From assembly GCA_036733985.1 (NCBI GenBank), contig DAIMZM010000006.1, positions 1 through 45,382 of the forward strand: a DNA stretch of 45,382 nt, read 5' to 3'. Position 1 is the first letter of the stretch. Every line of letters begins with the position of its first letter. Of the stretch, positions 39,080 to 45,382 are shown piece after piece. The DNA is from DAIMZM01 sp036733985 (GTDB taxonomy: Bacteria; Bacillota; Dehalobacteriia; UBA4068). Position numbers and translations under genes: made by a program. The notes below the pieces were generated by a model. It had not been told where the DNA came from. It was given only the letters and a program-made list of their open reading frames with translations, and did no database searches.

Positions 39080-39927
39080 CCGAATAACCCCTTCGGCCGG
39101 ATTTGCATCACAATCAGGTAGACTGCGAATACAATGGCATATTTAAATGTGGTGTCCAGCCAGAAACCGCCCAGGGCTTCCACCACGCCCACGATCAAAC
39201 CGGCGAACAGGGCGCCCTTGATATTGCCGAAGCCGCCCAGCGCCACGATGACAAAGGCCAGAATGCTGTAGAGGGTGCAGGAATTGGGGGTAATAGGCGT
39301 GAAGGAAACCATCAAGGCCGCTGCCGCCCCAACGCAGGCCCCGGAAAGGCCGAAGGTGATGGCAAAGATCTTATCGGTATTGATGCCCATCAATTGAGCG
39401 GTCTGACGGTTGATGGAGGTTGCCTTAATGGCCACGCCGGTTTTGGTCTTGCTGATGAACAGCATGACCAGGATGGTCAGAAGCAGGCTGCCCAGGGCGG
39501 CGATCAAATAATCCTCCCGGATATGCAGGCCCGCTACTTTAATGGTCTGATTGCTGAAAATGGAGTTGGTGACATTGCGGTAATTGGCGGTGAAGAAAAA
39601 CTGGGCCAGGTTTTTCAGGATCATGCTCAGGCCAAAGGTGGCCAGCAAAGCGGTGAGCCCGGGCGCGTTAAGCACGCGCTTAATGATGCCGAAGTAGGTC
39701 AGCACACCCAAGATGAAGATCAGGACAGCGCAAATAGGTAAAGCGAATAAAGGATCGATAGCGAACAACGACCATAAGCCAAAGGCCGCGTACATGCCCC
39801 ACAGCAGGAATTCGCCATGGGAGAAATTGATGACGTCCATGACGCCCCAGGTCAGCGTTAAGCCCACCGCTACCAGGGCGTAAACAAAGCCGGTCATCAG
39901 GCCGTTTACAAGTATTTGCCCTAACAT
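39073..39927 (-). CDS. livH: Branched-chain amino acid-type ABC transporter permease LivH
   Basis: This 284-residue permease has ~8 membrane helices with the LivH patterns GLTLTWGVMDVINFSHGEFL at the start and GGFGNIKGALFAGLIVGVVE near the end. It pairs with LivM. It is separated from the binding-protein gene by 109 bases containing a strong hairpin. Confidence 0.94.
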   Translation of the reverse strand: MLGQILVNGLMTGFVYALVAVGLTLTWGVMDVINFSHGEFLLWGMYAAFGLWSLFAIDPLFALPICAVLIFILGVLTYFGIIKRVLNAPGLTALLATFGLSMILKNLAQFFFTANYRNVTNSIFSNQTIKVAGLHIREDYLIAALGSLLLTILVMLFISKTKTGVAIKATSINRQTAQLMGINTDKIFAITFGLSGACVGAAAALMVSFTPITPNSCTLYSILAFVIVALGGFGNIKGALFAGLIVGVVEALGGFWLDTTFKYAIVFAVYLIVMQIRPKGLFGW

Positions 39928-39992
39928 AGGCCCCCCTCATTCTGTGTTAATTAAGCCTAGGCAATGTTTGCCGCCGGCTTGTTCCGGATGAT

Positions 39993-40025
39993 CCTTGCGG
40001 GGCCGCAGAACGCGGCCCCGCAAGG
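39993..40025. terminator. GC-rich hairpin between the binding-protein gene and livH (attenuator or mRNA stabiliser)
   Basis: A perfect 14-bp stem (39993-40006 with 40012-40025, loop AGAAC), 12 bases past the binding-protein stop. There is no U-tract on the minus strand, so it is more likely a processing and stabilising hairpin that keeps binding-protein mRNA abundant than a full terminator. Confidence 0.6.
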
Positions 40026-40036
40026 CATGGCCTATT

Positions 40037-41344
40037 TTACAGTAACGGTTCGGAAGTCACAAACTCGTCGATGGGGAATACCACCTGGTATTTGCCGGCG
40101 ATCAGCTGGGTGACAAAGGAAGCCATCTGGATATTCTGGCCGTTCTCATTGAATTCGATCTTGCCGATGGTGAGATAAGGCGCGTCAAAGGGGCCGCTGC
40201 GGAGCGCCGCGTTGATGGCGGCAGGATCAGCGCTGCCCGCTTTTTCCATGGCCTGGGCCAGGACGATCACGGAAGCGAATTCTTCCAGGGCCGGGCCGTC
40301 GATATCATAGCCGGTCTTGGCTTTATAGAGATCGTTCACATAAGAGAAGACAGGCAGCTTGTCCGCAAGCACCGCGGAGCAGGCCTGGCCGCCGGCATAG
40401 TTGCTGGCGCCCAGGCTGCCCGCCACATCGGCGAAGCTGGCGTCCTGGAAGCCGCCGCAATAGCACATAAACATCTTCGGCTGGAAGCCATAGGAATTAT
40501 AAGCCTGGGCGAACATGGTCAAGTCGCCGATATAGGAGGCCTGGAAAACCACGTCCGGATTGGCGGCGATGATCTGGGCAGCCTCGGTGTCCGCGGCGGT
40601 GATGCTGCTCTCATAAGCCACCTGGCCCACGATCTCAAAGCCGTATTCCCCGGCGTATTTGGCGAACATTTCGTCAGCATGGATACCGTAAGCATTATTA
40701 ATGTAAGCAATGGCCACGGTTTTGATGCCGGCCTCGTACTTCTCGTTCAGATAGGTCAGGAATTCATAGAATTCCTTGGTTTCCATCTCGTCATTGGCGG
40801 CAATGCGGTTGAAGACGGAAGCGAAGTCATAAGTAACGCCGTCTGTCAGCGAAGCGGAAGAAGAAGATCCGCAAACCATGGGCACCCCGTATTCCAGGGC
40901 CTGAGCGGCAACGGAAGCGGAATAACCGGATGCATAAGCGCCTACGATGCCGGAGATATCCTGTTCAAGCAGGGCCGCGGCTTCGGTGGAAGCAATACTG
41001 GCGTCGGACTGGCAGTCGCCCCAGATAATCTCCAGCGGGGCGCCGCCCAGAGCCTGGATGCCGGCGTTCTGCGCCACATCCCAATCCACGTCATGGGCAT
41101 TGTTTACAATATCCAGGGCCACTTCCATGGCAGCCTGCAGGTTTTTGCCGGTGGTGGCGTTGCTGCCGGTCAGCGGCAGGACGGCGCCGATGGTGACCGG
41201 CTCGGCAGCGGGCTGCTGTTCCTCGGCAGGCTGCTCGGCAGGCGCCTGCTCTTCCGCGGGGGCCTGTTCTCCGCCGCCGCAGGCGGCGAACACCAGGGCC
41301 AGCATGGTCAGGACAACAAACAGTAATACCAGCTTGGATTTCAT
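40037..41344 (-). CDS. livJ: ABC transporter substrate-binding lipoprotein, branched-chain amino acid type
   Basis: This 435-residue protein has a lipoprotein signal (MKSKLVLLFVVLTMLALVFA before C22), a low-complexity linker of A, E, P and Q (about residues 26-50), then a type I periplasmic-binding fold of the LivJ family beginning VTIGAVLPLTGSNATTGKNL. It would be anchored outside the membrane and capture ligand for LivHMGF. The start at 41344 follows GGAGGTG; the in-frame start at 41404 lies before it. Relatives bind leucine-type amino acids but also amides, urea or aromatic acids, so the ligand is open. Confidence 0.92.
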   Translation of the reverse strand: MKSKLVLLFVVLTMLALVFAACGGGEQAPAEEQAPAEQPAEEQQPAAEPVTIGAVLPLTGSNATTGKNLQAAMEVALDIVNNAHDVDWDVAQNAGIQALGGAPLEIIWGDCQSDASIASTEAAALLEQDISGIVGAYASGYSASVAAQALEYGVPMVCGSSSSASLTDGVTYDFASVFNRIAANDEMETKEFYEFLTYLNEKYEAGIKTVAIAYINNAYGIHADEMFAKYAGEYGFEIVGQVAYESSITAADTEAAQIIAANPDVVFQASYIGDLTMFAQAYNSYGFQPKMFMCYCGGFQDASFADVAGSLGASNYAGGQACSAVLADKLPVFSYVNDLYKAKTGYDIDGPALEEFASVIVLAQAMEKAGSADPAAINAALRSGPFDAPYLTIGKIEFNENGQNIQMASFVTQLIAGKYQVVFPIDEFVTSEPLL

Positions 41345-41404
41345 AAATACACCTCCATTTGTAATGATTCCCCTTAGAATTTCCCGAGAAGCAAAGTCTG
41401 TCAA

Positions 41405-41438
41405 ATTTTGTACTTGATTTTGTACTCAATTTTGTACT
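41405..41438. repeat. Three tandem 12-base repeats in the liv operon leader
   Basis: ATTTTGTACT occurs exactly three times, at 41405, 41417 and 41429, with an exact 12-base period (linkers TG and CA). It lies just downstream of the predicted transcription start of the liv operon, a place where a repressor such as the divergent TetR proteins, or an RNA-binding protein, could act. Confidence 0.75.
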
Positions 41439-41451
41439 TTGTTCTGCAGAA

Positions 41452-41480
41452 ATGATACCATTGCTGTAATAGTTTGTCAA
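41452..41480 (-). promoter_or_regulatory. Sigma-A promoter of the liv operon
   Basis: TTGACA (41475-41480), a 17-base spacer and TATCAT (41452-41457) on the minus strand; the leader is ~100 bases. Confidence 0.75.
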
Positions 41481-41534
41481 TATCTTTTTTTAATGACCAG
41501 CTAAAACTATAAATTTACTCTAAAAAAAAGAAAA

Positions 41535-41602
41535 GCTTGCTTGTTTACGTTTTTTGTTTTATAATATTCCTGCGGATTTTGGCTTGCTTTTTTACGTTTT
41601 TT
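41535..41602. repeat. 21-base direct repeat around the first TetR promoter
   Basis: 41535-41555 and 41582-41602 agree at 20 of 21 positions (GCTTGCTT, a G or T, then TTTACG and a T-run), 47 bases apart. The first copy overlaps the -35 and spacer of the TetR promoter, the second lies in its leader: a candidate autoregulatory site. Confidence 0.6.
41537..41565 (+). promoter_or_regulatory. Sigma-A promoter of the TetR gene pair
   Basis: TTGCTT (41537-41542), a 17-base spacer and a perfect TATAAT (41560-41565). It is divergent from the liv promoter with ~60 bases between the -35 boxes. Confidence 0.65.
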
Positions 41603-41647
41603 TGCGCTTCTGCCGAACCGGCAAGAACTTGATCAGGGAGAGCGGCT

Positions 41648-42316
41648 GTGGTAAAAAGATACAGTAAGGCTATGCTGAAAGCGGAAGCCACCAGGCAGCA
41701 TATTTATGCTTCGGCCATGCGGCTCTTTTATACTCATGGCTATGATAACGTTTCTATCGACGATATTGTCCGGGAGGCCAACTCCTCCAAGGGCACCTTC
41801 TATAATTATTTCCAGAGTAAGGACAAGCTGTTCCTGTTCTATAACCAGTTCCTTGAGGAAAAGCTGGCGGATTTCTACGAAAAACTGCTGTCCAACAAGC
41901 ATTATACCGGCAAAAACGCCTGGGAGAAGCTGTATATCATGATCATGTATACCCTGATGCTGCTCAGGGAAAGCGGCCGGGAATTCACCGCCATCGCCGA
42001 TATGCGCCAGCTCCGGGATGAAAACGGCCTGCTGCGGCAGGAAGACATGCTCTGCAACAGCGCCAACCGCATCTACCTGCCCCTGATCGCCATGGGACAT
42101 CAGGACGGCAGCATCGACCAGGCCCTGGATGGGGAAACCATCAAGCTCCTGCTTTATTTCTATTTGAAGGGCGTTATCTATAGCTGGGAAAGCAGCGAGG
42201 ACCAGGCGGTGCGGGAGGAGCAGACCCGAACCGGCTTGGAGCTGTTCTTCCGCAATATTGCCGGGGAAAAGGCTTTTCCCCAAATAAAGCAACAAGATCC
42301 AAAACGGAACGATTAG
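41648..42316 (+). CDS. TetR/AcrR-family regulator (first of two)
   Basis: This 222-residue protein has an N-terminal TetR HTH: FYTHGYDNVSIDDIVREANS followed by SKGTFYNYFQSKDKL. The C-terminal ligand domain is of no recognised subtype. The start is GTG at 41648, seven bases after AGGGAG. It is divergent from the liv operon and followed after 46 bases by a second TetR gene. It probably represses itself and/or liv; the ligand might be the transported compound or a derivative. Confidence 0.88.
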   Translation: MVKRYSKAMLKAEATRQHIYASAMRLFYTHGYDNVSIDDIVREANSSKGTFYNYFQSKDKLFLFYNQFLEEKLADFYEKLLSNKHYTGKNAWEKLYIMIMYTLMLLRESGREFTAIADMRQLRDENGLLRQEDMLCNSANRIYLPLIAMGHQDGSIDQALDGETIKLLLYFYLKGVIYSWESSEDQAVREEQTRTGLELFFRNIAGEKAFPQIKQQDPKRND

Positions 42317-42362
42317 CCAGCGGCAGCATCTGCCGGAAAAAACCGCCTGTGAAAGGATGGCC

Positions 42363-43082
42363 ATGAAAAAGCCGCCGCCCAACAGTAAACAAAAGGAGAT
42401 TATGCGCGCCTCAATCAGGATGTTTAAGCGGCGGGGCTTTTATAATGTTTCCGTGGAGGATATCGTGCGGGCCAGCAATACCTCTATCGCCACCTTTTAC
42501 AGCTATTTTCCCGCCAAGGAAGAGGTGGTGGTGGCCTTCCGCAATGAATACCTGGCCCGCTGCCTGAAATTCCACCGCCAGCTGATGGAGGACGAGGCTT
42601 ACGCCGGCTGGGACGCCCTGGCCAAGCTGCGGGCCCTGATCAGCCATGTGATGGGCTTGATGAACAAGGTGGGCGCGGAATTTGGCCGGGTCTTTGCCCA
42701 TTACCGCATCAGGGAGCATAATGCCGGCCCGGACGATCAGCCTTATCTGGAACCGATCATGGCCTTGCTGGCCCTGGGCCAGCAGGAGGGCTGCATCCGC
42801 CGGGATATCAGCGTCCGGGATCTGTTGGCCGATACCGACCGCATGCTGAACGGCGCTTATTTACGCTGGCAGCTGCATCAGGGCGGCCATGATATGGAGG
42901 CGATCTGCGCGGACGCCCTGGCCCTGTATTGCGATTTCCTCTCTCCGGAGCGGCAAAGGCCCCAAACCGGTCCCCGCTTGCATGAGATCTGGGAAACGGC
43001 CCTTTATATGCTGATCCCCGACCCCCGGAGCGGCATCAAGCAATTGGAAGAAGACTGGCTGGGCCGCTTTGCCAAGGATTGA
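42363..43082 (+). CDS. TetR/AcrR-family regulator (second of two)
   Basis: This 239-residue protein has the TetR HTH FKRRGFYNVSVEDIVRASNT followed by SIATFYSYFPAKEEV. It shares the layout of its upstream neighbour but is clearly diverged, especially in the C-terminal half, so the pair is an old duplication or two recruits. I prefer the ATG at 42363 because AAAGG is six bases before it; an ATG at 42357 abuts that site. A terminator follows, so the two TetR genes form one unit. Confidence 0.86.
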   Translation: MKKPPPNSKQKEIMRASIRMFKRRGFYNVSVEDIVRASNTSIATFYSYFPAKEEVVVAFRNEYLARCLKFHRQLMEDEAYAGWDALAKLRALISHVMGLMNKVGAEFGRVFAHYRIREHNAGPDDQPYLEPIMALLALGQQEGCIRRDISVRDLLADTDRMLNGAYLRWQLHQGGHDMEAICADALALYCDFLSPERQRPQTGPRLHEIWETALYMLIPDPRSGIKQLEEDWLGRFAKD

Positions 43083-43126
43083 CGGCAAAAGCCCGCCGCC
43101 AGCTAAAGCTATCTGATTTAAAGCGG

Positions 43127-43157
43127 AACAGCCCGGCCCGGCCGGGCTGTTGTTTTT
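43127..43157 (+). terminator. Terminator of the TetR pair
   Basis: AACAGCCCGGC (43127-43137) and GCCGGGCTGTT (43141-43151) form an 11-bp GC-rich stem followed by GTTTTT. Confidence 0.85.
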
Positions 43158-43187
43158 ACCCCCAGCCGGGGCCTAGCGAAAATAGTC

Positions 43188-43234
43188 TTGACAAATCAGG
43201 AATATATAAGTATATTATTATATATTAATATACT
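43188..43234 (+). promoter_or_regulatory. Promoter and AT-rich palindromic operator of the arsR-ccdA-tlpA operon
   Basis: TTGACA (43188-43193), a 17-base spacer and TATATT (43211-43216). A 26-base near-perfect palindrome (43209-43234; AGTATATTA, 8 bases, TAATATACT; 12 of 13 pairs) covers the -10 box. Binding there would block polymerase, as ArsR-family repressors do. Confidence 0.75.
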
Positions 43235-43292
43235 ATGCGGTTTTGACAGCCAGCCTCTGGGGCAAAGGCTGCGCCGCATCAGGAGGACGCTG

Positions 43293-43631
43293 ATGGCAGC
43301 ACTAGCGGAAACCCCATTAGAGGCGCAATTAAAAGAGATTGCCGGGCTGCTCAGAGTGCTGGCCAATGAAAACCGGCTGCGGATACTCTGCGAGCTGCTC
43401 CAGGGGACGAAAACTGTCGGCGGCTTAGGGGCTAAGCTGCCCCATATTTCCCAGCCGGCCCTCTCCCAGCATTTGGCCCTGCTGAAGGCCCATGGCATCC
43501 TCTCCTCCGCTAAAAACGGGCAAAGCGTGGTCTATGCCATTGCCGACTCCCGCATGGCGGAAATCATCAGCGTCCTGCGGAAGCATTACTGCCCGGATCA
43601 GCAGCAAACCGGCCCGGGCCACAGCGCCTAA
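43293..43631 (+). CDS. ArsR-family repressor of the SqrR/BigR (persulfide-sensing) type
   Basis: This 112-residue winged-helix protein has the ArsR fold (LRVLANENRLRILCELL, then HISQPALSQHLALLKAHGIL). The metal site ELCVCDL is absent. The only two cysteines are C33 in RILCEL and C100 in KHYC, matching the pair that forms a polysulfide bridge in SqrR and BigR (about 66 residues apart there, 67 here). It should release its operator when oxidised by persulfide. I set the start at 43293 after AGGAGG; the longer frame to 43188 lies in the promoter. It precedes ccdA by 21 bases. Confidence 0.82.
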   Translation: MAALAETPLEAQLKEIAGLLRVLANENRLRILCELLQGTKTVGGLGAKLPHISQPALSQHLALLKAHGILSSAKNGQSVVYAIADSRMAEIISVLRKHYCPDQQQTGPGHSA

Positions 43632-43652
43632 ATTCGCAAAAGGAGGGCCGCT

Positions 43653-44318
43653 ATGCCCTATATCCTGCTGTTTTTGGAAGGGATCATCACCTTTATCTCT
43701 CCCTGCCTCTTACCCATGCTGCCCATTTACATCAGCTATTTCGCGGCCAATGAAGCGGGCGGGAAAAAGACCCTCGCCAATGCCCTGGGTTTTGTGCTCG
43801 GTTTTACCCTGGTCTTTGTCACCCTGGGCGCTTTTGCCGGCAGCATCGGTGGGCTGCTGCTCAAGCATGCCGCTGCTGTTAATCTGATCGGCGGCCTGAT
43901 CGTGATTATCTTTGGCCTGAATTTCCTGGGCTTGCTGAAGATCCGCTTTCTCAACCGGGTTTCCGGCGGAAAAACGCGGGTCAAGGATTTGGGTTTCTTT
44001 TCAGCCGCCCTGCTGGGCCTGGTTTTCTCCGTCAGCTGGACGCCCTGCGTCGGCGCTTTCCTGGGCTCCGCCCTGTTGCTGGCTTCCCTCCAGGGCTCCC
44101 TGCTCCAGGGCGTCATAATGCTGCTGGCCTTTTCCTTGGGCCTGGGCATCCCCTTTGTGGCCAGCGCCCTGCTGATCCAGCGGCTGAAAGGCGCCTTTGA
44201 TTTTATCAAGCGCAACTATCGGGTCATCAATTGGCTGTCCGGCGGCTTCCTTATCCTCATAGGCATCCTGATGGCCACCGGCTACCTGGGCTACCTGATG
44301 TCCCTGATCTCTATTTAA
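43653..44318 (+). CDS. ccdA: Thiol-disulfide transmembrane electron carrier CcdA
   Basis: This 221-residue, six-helix membrane protein has the two redox cysteines of the CcdA/DsbD-beta family, C18 in ISPCLLPMLP and C132 in SWTPCVGAF. It takes electrons from cytoplasmic thioredoxin and hands them to an extracytoplasmic thioredoxin-like partner. The partner is very likely the TlpA-like protein encoded 21 bases downstream. No cytochrome c maturation genes are present in the window, so the purpose may be thiol repair or sulfur export rather than cytochrome assembly. Confidence 0.93.
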   Translation: MPYILLFLEGIITFISPCLLPMLPIYISYFAANEAGGKKTLANALGFVLGFTLVFVTLGAFAGSIGGLLLKHAAAVNLIGGLIVIIFGLNFLGLLKIRFLNRVSGGKTRVKDLGFFSAALLGLVFSVSWTPCVGAFLGSALLLASLQGSLLQGVIMLLAFSLGLGIPFVASALLIQRLKGAFDFIKRNYRVINWLSGGFLILIGILMATGYLGYLMSLISI

Positions 44319-44339
44319 AGCCTATGAGGAGGATAAAAT

Positions 44340-44912
44340 ATGAACAAAAAACTTAAAACCGCCTGGCTGGCCCTGGCTTTCGCCCTGTTTATCGCCGCGG
44401 CGGTTTTCGCTTATCAGCAGCTGAGCCCGGACGCCGTCCCCAATCCGGCGGCCGAACCTGTCCAGCCGGATCAAAACGCTGAGCAAACCCCGGCCCTCAT
44501 TGCCGCACCGGATTTTACCATGGAGGACGGGTCGGGCAATACGGTAAAGCTCTCGGATTTCTTAGGCACACCGGTGGTCCTGAATTTCTGGGCCAGCTGG
44601 TGCCCGGCCTGCGTCGCGGAAATGCCGGAATTCGACGCGGTTTACGCCGAGCTGGGCGAGGAAGTGGCTTTTATCATGCTGGACCAGGTAGACGGCCAGC
44701 GGGAAACTAAGGAAACCGGGGCCCGGTATGTGGCGGACCAGGGCTATGGCTTCCCGGTCTATTTCGATATCGGGCAGCAGGGCGGCGTCATTTATGGGGC
44801 CAGATATCTGCCCTCCACCGTCTTTATTGACAAAGACGGCTATGTGGTCAAGGGTGTGCAAGGCCCTATGTCCGGGGACAGCCTCCGGGCAGCCATCGAA
44901 TTGATACGCTGA
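44340..44912 (+). CDS. Membrane-anchored TlpA/ResA-like thioredoxin
   Basis: This 190-residue protein has an uncleaved-looking N-terminal membrane segment (residues ~8-25), a proline- and glutamine-rich linker (28-55) and an AhpC/TSA-TlpA-like domain with WASWCPAC (C88, C91) and the cis-proline loop YLPSTVFID. It would work on the outer face of the membrane and receive electrons from CcdA. The start follows GAGGA. It is the last gene of the arsR-ccdA-tlpA operon. Confidence 0.9.
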   Translation: MNKKLKTAWLALAFALFIAAAVFAYQQLSPDAVPNPAAEPVQPDQNAEQTPALIAAPDFTMEDGSGNTVKLSDFLGTPVVLNFWASWCPACVAEMPEFDAVYAELGEEVAFIMLDQVDGQRETKETGARYVADQGYGFPVYFDIGQQGGVIYGARYLPSTVFIDKDGYVVKGVQGPMSGDSLRAAIELIR

Positions 44913-44961
44913 ACCCATTCCACCTTAACAGCTGCAAAAGATGGTTTTGATAAAATAATCC

Positions 44962-45014
44962 TATGGTAAAAGGCTGTTTATTTTGAGCTAAGTAAAAACC
45001 AGCCTTTTGCCATA
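44962..45014 (+). terminator. Probable terminator after the TlpA-like gene
   Basis: TATGGTAAAAGGCTG (44962-44976) pairs with CAGCCTTTTGCCATA (45000-45014) with one G-U pair and a 23-base loop. There is no strong U-tract after it, so termination may be partial. Confidence 0.5.
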
Positions 45015-45086
45015 AATTATGCAAAATACCTGTTCAGCGCTATTATTATGACAAACCGGCCCGCCTGCGGATTTCCGCCCCAGCTA

Positions 45087-45115
45087 TTGACGGCAGCGCT
45101 TTTGTTCTCTATACT
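45087..45115 (+). promoter_or_regulatory. Sigma-A promoter of the permease gene
   Basis: TTGACG (45087-45092), a 17-base spacer and TATACT (45110-45115); leader ~50 bases. Confidence 0.65.
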
Positions 45116-45171
45116 AAACGGAGAGGCTGGCGGACAGCCTTCCCCCATCCTATATCTTTATGGAGGACGCC

Positions 45172-45382
45172 ATGACACTAGCGTTGATCATTTTTCTCTG
45201 TACATATGTTTTGCTGTTAGCCCTGCCCAAATACCGGGCCTATGTGTCCCTGACCGCCGCCGCGCTTTTTGTGATCTTAGGCATTCTGCCGGCTTCGGAG
45301 ATTTTCGCCTCCGTGAACTGGAATGTGATCCTGATGATCGGCGGCACCATGGGCACCACCTTTTTCTTCACCGAATCGAAAA
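45172..45382 (+). CDS. ArsB/NhaD/SLC13-type permease, N-terminal part
   Basis: The first 70 codons of a gene cut by the right edge, starting after GGAGG. The peptide has two hydrophobic helices (ALIIFLCTYVLLLALP and YVSLTAAALFVILGIL), then VNWNVILMIGGTMGTTFFF, which matches the W-x-x-(I/L)-x-x-x-x-G-x-M region of the ion transporter superfamily that includes ArsB, NhaD, CitMHS and SLC13 carriers. The substrate (arsenite, anion or dicarboxylate) cannot be decided. It has its own promoter, separate from the arsR operon. Confidence 0.65.
   Translation, partial: MTLALIIFLCTYVLLLALPKYRAYVSLTAAALFVILGILPASEIFASVNWNVILMIGGTMGTTFFFTESK

Noticed and set aside
41405..41438. CRISPR-like array
   Set aside because: Units are only 12 bases with two-base linkers; there are no spacers and no cas genes in the window.

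Overview
The window looks like the chromosome of an anaerobic, spore-former-type Firmicute (Clostridia or Negativicutes grade). The reasons are GC-rich genes with strong GGAGG ribosome sites, consensus sigma-A promoters, PcrA, NAD-dependent LigA, ferredoxin-dependent 2-oxoacid oxidation, a membrane-bound [NiFe] hydrogenase and no aerobic respiratory genes. I saw no rRNA, tRNA or CRISPR. The species cannot be named from this sequence.

Layout. 1-1.5 kb: korD-korA-korB (korB cut by the edge), a 2-oxoacid:ferredoxin oxidoreductase. 1.76-11.8 kb: one leftward operon of 12 genes encoding a complex I-like group 4 [NiFe] hydrogenase (NuoM-L-N-J-K-A-B-C-D-H-I homologues) plus its HycI-type protease. 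The catalytic subunit keeps both NiFe CxxC motifs, and the membrane arm is as complete as that of complex I, including a NuoA-like subunit. 12.0-17.6 kb: hypA-B-F-C-D-E, the NiFe cofactor maturation set, directly downstream of and overlapping pcrA-ligA (17.6-21.9 kb). Kor would supply reduced ferredoxin, the hydrogenase would turn it into H2 and an ion gradient, and Hyp plus HycI would mature the enzyme.

22-31 kb is a disturbed region: a cell-wall amidase, a broken yyaL (DUF255/thioredoxin-like) gene, two further truncated yyaL 5' ends, an aminotransferase-MFS pair, an HTH regulator whose 3' end runs into a decayed IS3-family element, and a small Cys-rich gene.

31-36.5 kb is a thiol/sulfur block: a four-domain CoA-disulfide-reductase/rhodanese/TusA/DsrE fusion, a NifX-like protein with a His/Cys tail, an Mrp ATPase, a Crp/Fnr regulator, a 173-bp MITE-like element and trxA. 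The fusion gene and trxA share a TGTGA-type operator at identical spacing from their -10 boxes, so they are probably one Crp/Fnr regulon.

36.6-43.1 kb: a branched-chain amino acid-type ABC transporter (livJ-H-M-G-F) divergent from two tandem TetR genes, with repeat-based candidate operators between them. 43.2-45.4 kb: an ArsR regulator with the two-cysteine pattern of the persulfide sensors SqrR/BigR, followed by ccdA and a TlpA-like thioredoxin, then the start of an ArsB/NhaD/SLC13-type permease cut by the right edge.
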